Notes under the pieces: model-generated | The model's input: the letters and a program-made list of their open reading frames with translations, nothing else | What the model was told of the DNA's origin: nothing | The model's database searches: none | Made by a program: the position numbers and the translations under genes | Shown: positions 7,985 through 12,945 of the stretch, piece after piece | How positions within the stretch are numbered: position 1 is the stretch's first letter | Layout: the number at the start of each line of letters is the position of its first letter | From: Candidatus Pacearchaeota archaeon | Lineage (GTDB): Archaea; Nanobdellota; Nanobdellia; Pacearchaeales; GW2011-AR1 | Assembly (NCBI GenBank): GCA_016186375.1 | Contig: JACPLS010000071.1 | Coordinates: 1-12,945, forward strand | Direction of reading: 5' to 3' | DNA: 12,945 bases

Positions 7985-9152
7985 GACTTCCTTTCTCCAA
8001 ATTATTTTTCTTTCTTCTTCTGAACACAAACCATCCGAGTATCAATACAGCAATAATAAGTGCTATTATAGCATACGTAAGTATATTAATTTCTTGTTTA
8101 AATCTCAACTTTCCTAAAATTTCATTGCTTCTATCAGCATAATAAACCGTCATATTTACTTTAAGTGCTTTAGCCTCGATTGGTATAGATGTAGTGTCAA
8201 AAAACCCTATCAAAGTCTGTTTTTGAAAGCTTTCTAATCTTGTTGAAGGAGTTTTAAAAGTAAAATTATATTCTAAAACAGTGCCAGAAACATAAACATT
8301 ATCAAGAGGGTCATTCCAAAAACTTTCAATATTGAAATCGATTTTGTTTATTATTGATCTTTGAATCTCCGTAGTATAATTTGAAATGTTTACAAATAAT
8401 TCTCCTAGTCTAAATCCGGATTCTATTTCGGCCTTGCCCTCTTGAAAATCAGTTATTCCTTTTGTTTTATAACTCCCTGCTTTATAATTAGAAGAATTTA
8501 TGTATCCAGAAAGGTCTTTAATTTCGTTAGGATGAACAATGAATCTTCCAATATCAACACTATCAATTTTTTTGTTAGAAAAATCATATATTTCAATTTT
8601 ATTTTCAGTTAAAATAGATTCTCTCCCAACACTGAATATTTTAAATGTCATTGGTATCGGTTCTCCTTCTTTGGAATTAACAGTAAAAAAGTCTAATATA
8701 GCATATTTCCCAGGGAAAGGAACTTTTAAGTTAATGACTGCTCTTATTTCCCCTATTGTTCCAATAACTGAAACTCCGGGAGGTGATGTTTGCCTCGCTC
8801 CCACTAAAAGCCTGTTGTTTCCAGGATTTAAGTCATCTGAACTCGAAGGTAGTTTTAATAATACATTAACAATTCCTGGCCCTTCAATATATTTTGTGCT
8901 TAATTCAGCATATTTTTTTAAATCTCCTTCAATATAAATATCCATAGGAATATCTCCATCTCCAAAAAAATTAAATGTTAAAACCTGTTTAAGATTCGGT
9001 TCAAAATTTAATTCGTATTTAGCAGGACTGACACCTATGGCTGCTGAAACATTACTAATGTTTAATAATATTATTATAAATAAAATGTATATTAAATTTA
9101 ACAAATTACATTTACCTCTTTTCTTATCCATAAATATTATTAACAAAGACAA
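7965..9152 (-). CDS. secreted Ig-like protein with C-terminal TM, resembling chaperone-type (PapD/DUF916-like) helpers
   Basis: The 395-aa protein has a signal peptide ending near residue 37 (NVSA/AIG), about three beta-rich domains (38-146, about 149-255 and about 265-355), one transmembrane helix (about 358-377) and a very basic cytoplasmic tail. The mature N-terminus 'IGVSPAKYELNFEPNLKQVL' has the 'V.P....v...PG' opening of chaperone-like Ig domains. The overall plan, signal peptide-Ig-Ig-TM-basic tail, parallels DUF916/DUF3324 proteins of Firmicutes WxL clusters. This is structural analogy, not demonstrated homology. It has only about five sequons, far fewer than its large neighbours, which fits a helper rather than an exposed stalk. 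TTG at 9152 is preceded by AAAGG with good spacing right after the previous stop; ATG at 9131 lacks a ribosome site but gives a cleaner signal peptide n-region (MDKKRGK). Either is possible. Confidence 0.75.
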   Translation of the reverse strand: MSLLIIFMDKKRGKCNLLNLIYILFIIILLNISNVSAAIGVSPAKYELNFEPNLKQVLTFNFFGDGDIPMDIYIEGDLKKYAELSTKYIEGPGIVNVLLKLPSSSDDLNPGNNRLLVGARQTSPPGVSVIGTIGEIRAVINLKVPFPGKYAILDFFTVNSKEGEPIPMTFKIFSVGRESILTENKIEIYDFSNKKIDSVDIGRFIVHPNEIKDLSGYINSSNYKAGSYKTKGITDFQEGKAEIESGFRLGELFVNISNYTTEIQRSIINKIDFNIESFWNDPLDNVYVSGTVLEYNFTFKTPSTRLESFQKQTLIGFFDTTSIPIEAKALKVNMTVYYADRSNEILGKLRFKQEINILTYAIIALIIAVLILGWFVFRRRKKNNLEKGSHGKRKR

Positions 9153-9165
9153 TTTTTATACCTTT

Positions 9166-9870
9166 CTAGCCAGGAGGAGCATCAATAAAGAAGACAGATC
9201 TTGATAACAAAGGTCTACTCAAAATTGCTGTAGCTGTTGCAGTTATTAAGTCATTTAAAGACCCCGTGAATGAATTAGAAGGAACTTGAATCCTTATATC
9301 AATTCTGATAGTGTTATTTTGAGGGTGGTATTGGAATTTATCACAGACAAGAAACGCGCTAGTACTAACACCTGTAAACACACTTAGGTTAAATGTGTGT
9401 GCCCCGCTATCAATTGTTGTTCCATTAGTCGCATTTAAGCATGCACTTTGATTGCCGAATTGTGCAGAAACATTCCATTGATAAACAGGATTAGTCCCTC
9501 CTATAAAAGTAGCCGCTGTTTTTCCAGTATTTATTTGCAGAGAAACATTTGTATTCCCTTGATTTATAAGAATAAGTCCTCTGCTATTTGCCGTCCAGTT
9601 CCCACGTACTACTGTTCCAGCAGAAGTGTCTAAAGTTGCATTAGGATCTCCTGTATTAACTCTCCCCGAGCTCCAATTAATTTCATAGACTGTAAAGTTA
9701 ATTGTTGCTGCCGATTCCACAGATAAGTTCGCTGTTCCTGTAGCTGTTGGAAATCCTGTTATCCAGTTGGTCTTAAAATCTTGAATAGAAATGCTTGTAA
9801 ACAAAACGCTTAGTCCAGATACCACAACAGCAATAATTGCAACAAAAAGAAGTAATTTTTCAGATTTCAT
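9166..9870 (-). CDS. N-anchored beta-rich fibre/pilin-like surface protein
   Basis: The 234-aa protein has one N-terminal hydrophobic segment (about residues 5-27) followed by an all-beta extracellular part. It contains the pattern GTANLSVE..., then RGLILINQGNTNVSLQI..., AATFIGGTNPVYQW and a pair of Cys (in SACLNAT and LVCDKF) likely to form a disulfide. About ten N-glycosylation sequons are present. The layout recalls small beta-sandwich fibre or pilin-like subunits that appear as surface proteins in DPANN genomes; a TasA/archaeal bundling-pilus type role is possible but not shown by a diagnostic motif. GGGAGG directly after the previous gene's TAG and three bases before ATG gives the strongest ribosome site in the cluster, which suggests high expression, as expected for a structural subunit. 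It follows the 66-aa gene by eight bases. Confidence 0.75.
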   Translation of the reverse strand: MKSEKLLLFVAIIAVVVSGLSVLFTSISIQDFKTNWITGFPTATGTANLSVESAATINFTVYEINWSSGRVNTGDPNATLDTSAGTVVRGNWTANSRGLILINQGNTNVSLQINTGKTAATFIGGTNPVYQWNVSAQFGNQSACLNATNGTTIDSGAHTFNLSVFTGVSTSAFLVCDKFQYHPQNNTIRIDIRIQVPSNSFTGSLNDLITATATAILSRPLLSRSVFFIDAPPG

Positions 9871-9878
9871 TTTCCTCC

Positions 9879-10079
9879 CTAATCTACATCAGGCAAAACA
9901 GAAGTTTCAACATTCAAAGCAAGATTCCCTTTTTGCTCACCGACAGAATTGCCATTTTGTTTTATCTCTGACTCAACAGGTTTAACATTATTTAATGATA
10001 AAGTTAAAACCACAGAAACCACCGAGAAGACAATAGCTATAATAAGTAGTACCACAATCGCCTTATTAACTTCTATCAT
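9879..10079 (-). CDS. 66-aa N-anchored mini-protein, first gene of the surface operon
   Basis: The protein consists of a hydrophobic N-terminal segment (about residues 7-28) and a 38-residue polar extracellular part without Cys or sequons. The start is ATG at 10079 with GAGGA four to five bases upstream. Its end, GNLALNVE, matches the position and pattern of GTANLSVE in the next gene, so it resembles only the first ~55 residues of the 234-aa protein: anchor, spacer, first beta strand. It may be a short paralogue that acts as a base or capping subunit, or a remnant of a longer one. It is the promoter-proximal gene of the leftward cluster, under a good TATA box at 10135-10143. Real coding is supported by the ribosome site, the operon spacing and the membrane segment. 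Confidence 0.7.
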   Translation of the reverse strand: MIEVNKAIVVLLIIAIVFSVVSVVLTLSLNNVKPVESEIKQNGNSVGEQKGNLALNVETSVLPDVD

Positions 10080-10134
10080 ATATCCTCATTTAAATTATAG
10101 CCTTTTTTTAATTATAACTTAAAGTTGAGGGGAG

Positions 10135-10143
10135 TATATAAAC
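10135..10143 (-). promoter_or_regulatory. TATA box of the leftward surface-protein operon
   Basis: The minus strand reads GTTTATATA, a close match to the archaeal TATA element. Transcription starting about 25 bases downstream would begin near 10110 and give a leader of about 30 bases containing the GAGGA ribosome site before ATG at 10079. It is the clearest promoter for the cluster down to 1034. Confidence 0.6.
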
Positions 10144-10190
10144 ATTTTTGTTTTTCAGATCAATACTTGATTCTACTTGGAGGCAATAAG

Positions 10191-10198
10191 TTTTTATA
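10191..10198 (+). promoter_or_regulatory. TATA box of the 161-aa gene; transcript probably leaderless or nearly so
   Basis: TTTTTATA lies 31 bases before ATG at 10230, the spacing expected when transcription begins at or just before the start codon. No Shine-Dalgarno sequence precedes this ATG (bases just upstream are ACTAAAAAAC), which agrees with a leaderless archaeal mRNA. This promoter diverges from the one at 10135-10143. Confidence 0.55.
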
Positions 10199-10229
10199 GT
10201 AAAATATCAATATACAAATACTAAAAAAC

Positions 10230-10715
10230 ATGGGTGACCAAGAAATAAGTCCAAGTTTAATCAAAGAAGAAAATAAAAGCTATTTAGAAGAATTACAAAA
10301 GATTGAAACGTCAAAGCAACCAATAGAAGTATCTTTATCACTTATTGATGTTCTTGTTAGAGATTTTCTTACAAAAAGATTTCATATATCTAAAAATAGT
10401 GAATACGATGAACTTGTAGATTATTTCTTGCAAAAAAACAAACCAGAAATTGCAACTTTTTGTTATGAAATGGTTTATGCCTTATATTCAGGGGAAAAAA
10501 ATAACCAAGATAGTTTAACGACCCTAATTAACGACCTAAAGTCTTTAATGGATAAGGAACAAAATACGATAACAGAAAAAAAGAGTAAGAATTTTTTCTT
10601 CGGATTAAACAAAATATGGAAAAAACCTTTGCAAACTGCAAGAAATCAACAATCAGTAAGCAAACAAATTAAAAAATTTATTGACCTTGAAATAAACAAG
10701 ATACAGCCTAAATAA
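10230..10715 (+). CDS. soluble helical protein of unknown function, probably truncated by a frameshift
   Basis: The 161-aa product is hydrophilic with no signal peptide or membrane segment. Residues about 31-112 look like a compact helical domain (pattern IDVLVRDFLTKRF...YDELVDYFLQ...FCYEMVYALYSG). It is reminiscent of the cytosolic helical domains (DUF4129-like) found in proteins near MoxR/DUF58/VWA genes; this is a weak resemblance. The rest is a basic tail. I do not recognise it with certainty. The reading frame ends at TAA 10713-10715, but the +1 frame stays open from 10696 to 10920 with coding-like composition and no start codon. The intact gene was therefore probably about 230 residues long. 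It is transcribed away from the surface cluster and towards the VWA gene. Confidence 0.7.
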   Translation: MGDQEISPSLIKEENKSYLEELQKIETSKQPIEVSLSLIDVLVRDFLTKRFHISKNSEYDELVDYFLQKNKPEIATFCYEMVYALYSGEKNNQDSLTTLINDLKSLMDKEQNTITEKKSKNFFFGLNKIWKKPLQTARNQQSVSKQIKKFIDLEINKIQPK

Positions 10716-10716
10716 G

Positions 10717-10923
10717 CCTGCTGAAAAAGAAAATGTTCTTCTTGAAGTATCTCCGCAAAGAAAAGGTCAATTATCAATATCAGTAAATAAAGATGTTGGT
10801 AAAGCTCAATATTCTCCCCAAACAGAAGAATTCAATCATCCTTCAATAGAACATATAGATAACCTTGAAAGAATAAGAAGGATAATAGGAGAGAGGAGAA
10901 AATACAGAAATGTTTATGCATAA
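10717..10923 (+). pseudogene. out-of-frame C-terminal continuation of the 161-aa gene
   Basis: Reading from 10717 gives 68 sense codons before TAA at 10921-10923, with no ATG, GTG or TTG in frame, so it cannot be an independent gene. The peptide is charged and ends in a basic helix-like stretch (IRRIIGERRKYRNVYA). Composition matches the preceding gene. The two frames overlap between 10696 and 10712; a one-base difference at AAATAAG would join them as ...IQPK-KPAEKE.... Possible explanations are a real inactivating indel, an assembly error, or a programmed +1 shift at the stop codon. Confidence 0.65.
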
Positions 10924-10953
10924 CTATAATGCAGACTACTATTAGGAGAAAGC

Positions 10954-11043
10954 ATGAAAAGTAAATTAATTTACCCATTAATTTTATCTTTATTCTCAAT
11001 TACCTTGATTCTAAGGAATTGTCCTATACCTGCTGTTAGCTAG
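10954..11043 (+). pseudogene. 29-codon signal-peptide-like ORF, probable 5' remnant of a secreted-protein gene
   Basis: AGGAGAA at 10944-10950 precedes ATG at 10954 by three bases, a good ribosome site. The peptide begins MKSKLIYPLILSLFSITLIL, a textbook signal peptide, but reaches TAG at 11041 after only 29 residues. Its last 33 bases overlap the 3' end of the VWA gene on the other strand, which starts contributing at 11011. It is either a genuine tiny membrane peptide or the surviving start of a larger exported protein cut by a rearrangement. It lies 30 bases after the broken reading frame upstream. Confidence 0.45.
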
Positions 11044-11931
11044 GTAATAAATAATTACTATGAGGATTATTGATAGCAGGAGAAGATAATTGGAAAGATT
11101 AATAGAAATTTTTTTCTTCCTTAATTCGGATATCTTTGAAAAAGCATTTTTCAATTCATCATTGCCTGTTACTTTAAAATATGACCCCTTCGTATTATAT
11201 GAAATAGATTGTAAGGATTCCTCATCAATTTTTGTTAAGCCATAGTTGCTCTCTCCTCCTTCGCTTGTGCCTATGGCTATAGCATGAACAATTAAATTAT
11301 TATCATTTGCATAATCAATGGCATCTTGTAAGTTCCCAATATTAGTCTGCCCATCACTTAAAAGAATTATTGACCTACTATCATATCCTCGCAATATGTT
11401 TGCTCCAAGAATTAATGCATCATACAAGTTTGTGCCTCCTGCTGAATTTAATTTAATATTCTTTATTCCTGAATATACAAGATCTCTATTATCGGTAACT
11501 TCTTGTTCTATAAGAGCTGCACTGCTAAAAGAGATAATTCCAAAATCAGTGCCCGTTGAGCTTTCCTTAACAAATTGAAATGCTGTTTCTTTTGCACTTT
11601 CTAGCCTGCTCGGTTCAAGGTCATCGGCGCTCATACTTGCAGAAGAGTCAATGGCTATAACAAAAGAAAAAGAACTTGCTTCTAATTCTGTTCTTAATGT
11701 CAATCCAGCCAAAGTGAAAACTACAATTATCAACAAGAAACAGGTTAATAAAAGAACTATTAAGTTTTTAGAATAAAAATCAACTCCTTTTATCCTTGCA
11801 ATGGCTTCAAAATTCGCAAACCTAAGAGCTCTGGTTCTATAGGTCTTCAAGCTCACAAAATGAATGAGAACAAAAAAAGGTATAATGAAAAGAAAAAATA
11901 AATATCTAGGAAATAGAAAGAAAAGCTCCAT
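11011..11931 (-). CDS. BatA-type VWA domain membrane protein
   Basis: The 306-aa protein has two N-terminal transmembrane segments (about 9-27 and 56-76), a von Willebrand factor A domain (about 87-270) and a C-terminal transmembrane helix (about 281-298), the standard plan of BatA/YfbK-like proteins. The metal-ion-dependent adhesion site is complete: D95-S-S97-A-S99, T167 and D193 (in LLSDGQTN). The sequence following the first motif, MSADDLEPSRLESAK, is typical of the family. VWA proteins of this type work with MoxR ATPases, probably in maturation of membrane or surface complexes. ATG at 11931 lies one base after the DUF58 stop, with GGAGGT encoded by the last DUF58 codons; translation of the two is evidently coupled. 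Its 3' end overlaps the short plus-strand ORF at 10954. Confidence 0.9.
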   Translation of the reverse strand: MELFFLFPRYLFFLFIIPFFVLIHFVSLKTYRTRALRFANFEAIARIKGVDFYSKNLIVLLLTCFLLIIVVFTLAGLTLRTELEASSFSFVIAIDSSASMSADDLEPSRLESAKETAFQFVKESSTGTDFGIISFSSAALIEQEVTDNRDLVYSGIKNIKLNSAGGTNLYDALILGANILRGYDSRSIILLSDGQTNIGNLQDAIDYANDNNLIVHAIAIGTSEGGESNYGLTKIDEESLQSISYNTKGSYFKVTGNDELKNAFSKISELRKKKISINLSNYLLLLSIILIVIIYYLANSRYRTIP

Positions 11932-11932
11932 T

Positions 11933-12850
11933 TTAAAACCTCCTCACGCGGCTCTTAATAAATTCAGTAACATCGGGTACAAAAGATTTGTCAGTCATCA
12001 ATTCCACAAAGTCTATTCCTGCTTTTTTTAAGATATCTTTAATATTATCTTCTTCCTCTTTCATGTTTTTTTTATACTGCGCCCTTGCTAAATTTGGGTC
12101 AAGTAAAATCTGATCTTTTGTTCTGGGATCTTCAATAACAAATTCTCCATCTGCATTAGGAAGGTTCTTGTCAATTGGGTCTCTGATAAAAAATGCCAAT
12201 GTTTCATATCTTTCACTAATAATATTAATTTGTTTTTTAACTTTTCTGTTGATTCTCGCAAAATCTGAGATAATTATTAATGCAGTTAGGCTTGAGTCAA
12301 ATTGTTTTGATATAAACTCAGATATTCTGTCGAACCTTGAGTCCCCACCATAATTCTTAGGATCCTTTAATGCATCAGTTAATTGTAAAAAATGGTGTAT
12401 TCCTGTCTTAGCAGGTATATAAATTTCCTTGTCATTGAATAAAATAAAACCTACCCTATTATTATATCTTAGTATAAGATGAGACAAGCTTAGTGCAAGT
12501 TCTGCGGCATATTCACATTTTAATTTTTCAGTTGAGCCAAAAACCATATTATCACTTGTATCTATTGCAAAAATTATTTTTAATGGAGCTTCCTCAAGAT
12601 AACGCCTTACAAGTAATTTATTTGATCTAACTGAAACCTTCCAATCAATAATGCTAACATCATCATCAGGAGAAAATTCTCTGAATCCATCAAATTCAAA
12701 ACTTTTTCCCCTAAAAAATTTCACAAATTTCTTTGTTCTAATCTCAAAATGGTGCAATGAAGACCTTAACTGTGTTATTGCACTATCTACATCAATATTA
12801 AAAATTCTTTTATTTTCCTTATTACTTTCTCTCTCAATAATTCTTCTCAT
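11933..12850 (-). CDS. DUF58 domain protein (VWA-like partner of MoxR)
   Basis: The 305-aa soluble protein shows the DUF58 signature at about residues 52-84: FDGFREFSPDDDVSIIDWKV followed by RSNKLLVRRY. After it comes a VWA-like fold with D97-T-S99-D-N101 in place of the usual DxSxS, and ISDF (Asp196) later. DUF58 proteins accompany MoxR ATPases and BatA-like VWA proteins, as here; the set is thought to act as a metal-dependent chaperone or assembly module. Unlike many bacterial DUF58 proteins it lacks N-terminal membrane segments, which is common for archaeal and short versions. ATG at 12850 follows the MoxR stop by 11 bases without a clear ribosome site. The Ser-to-Asn change at the third MIDAS position is a visible oddity. 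Confidence 0.88.
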   Translation of the reverse strand: MRRIIERESNKENKRIFNIDVDSAITQLRSSLHHFEIRTKKFVKFFRGKSFEFDGFREFSPDDDVSIIDWKVSVRSNKLLVRRYLEEAPLKIIFAIDTSDNMVFGSTEKLKCEYAAELALSLSHLILRYNNRVGFILFNDKEIYIPAKTGIHHFLQLTDALKDPKNYGGDSRFDRISEFISKQFDSSLTALIIISDFARINRKVKKQINIISERYETLAFFIRDPIDKNLPNADGEFVIEDPRTKDQILLDPNLARAQYKKNMKEEEDNIKDILKKAGIDFVELMTDKSFVPDVTEFIKSRVRRF

Positions 12851-12861
12851 AATGATTTAGT

Positions 12862-12945
12862 TTAAGGTGCCTTAACCAATTTTAAAATTTCTTCTATTAT
12901 TTTTTCTGCAGTAATTCCATCAGATTTTGCCCTGTAAGAAAGAAT
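12862..12945 (-). CDS. C-terminal end of a MoxR-type AAA+ ATPase (5' part outside the window)
   Basis: The last 27 codons are present, reading ...YRAKSDGITAEKIIEEILK... and ending in VKAP before TAA at 12862-12864. The 'GIT...II..IL..V..P' ending, with an upstream Arg, matches the C-terminal lid of MoxR-family AAA+ proteins. Position directly upstream of DUF58 and VWA genes in the same direction strengthens this strongly. MoxR ATPases use ATP to remodel or help assemble protein complexes together with VWA-domain partners. Walker motifs lie outside the window. Confidence 0.75.
   Translation of the reverse strand: MLSYRAKSDGITAEKIIEEILKLVKAP

Noticed and set aside
7985..8029. N-terminal extension of the 148-aa protein to an ATG at 8029
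   Set aside because: The ATG at 7984 has a good AGGAAG site just upstream, and the extension lies inside the tail codons of the preceding gene.
8539..8937. 132-codon plus-strand open frame
   Set aside because: Antisense shadow of the 395-aa minus-strand gene, which has a signal peptide, domains and a TM helix; the plus frame shows no recognisable features.

Overview
The window looks like part of the genome of a small-genome, AT-rich archaeon, most likely from the DPANN radiation (Woesearchaeota/Pacearchaeota-like). This is inferred from three things: archaeal TATA-type promoter sequences with a leaderless-looking start, very large surface proteins full of Asn-X-Ser/Thr sequons with the CxDGxxNxGE..DCGGPC type of Cys-rich tail, and a MoxR-DUF58-VWA gene set. 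No rRNA, tRNA, CRISPR array or insertion sequence is visible.

Layout. (1) Positions 1-679, plus strand: the tail of an unidentified gene overlapping a nucleotidyltransferase-fold gene. (2) 680-1033: AT-rich, non-coding, between convergent genes. (3) 1034-10079, minus strand, transcribed right to left: six genes for secreted or membrane-anchored proteins. In order of transcription they are a 66-aa N-anchored mini-protein, a 234-aa N-anchored beta-rich fibre/pilin-like protein, a 395-aa signal peptide-Ig-Ig-TM protein resembling chaperone-type (PapD/DUF916-like) helpers, a 148-aa N-anchored Ig-like protein, a 688-aa Ig-like plus Cys-rich protein with two membrane segments, and a 1399-aa Ig/cadherin-like giant with roughly 118 sequons. 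The fourth and fifth genes are separated by 233 bases that hold two strong inverted repeats. (4) 10080-10229: a divergent promoter region. (5) 10230-11043, plus strand: a soluble 161-aa protein whose frame appears to have been broken, because 68 sense codons follow in the +1 frame with no start codon. After it comes a signal-peptide-like ORF of 29 aa that runs into the opposite gene. (6) 11011-12945, minus strand: a BatA-type VWA membrane protein, a DUF58 protein and the C-terminal end of a MoxR-type AAA+ ATPase, tightly coupled.

Working model. The minus-strand cluster 1034-10079 probably builds a cell-surface structure: long glycosylated stalk or adhesin proteins anchored at the membrane, a short fibre subunit, and two small Ig-like proteins that could assist folding or assembly. 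The MoxR-DUF58-VWA set next to it is a chaperone-like module often associated with maturation of membrane or periplasmic complexes. Whether it serves the surface cluster is inference from proximity only. The most unusual features are the double hairpin at 7363-7473, the broken reading frame at about 10696-10716, and the truncated signal-peptide ORF facing the VWA gene, which together with the broken frame suggests a rearrangement or decay zone at about 10700-11040.
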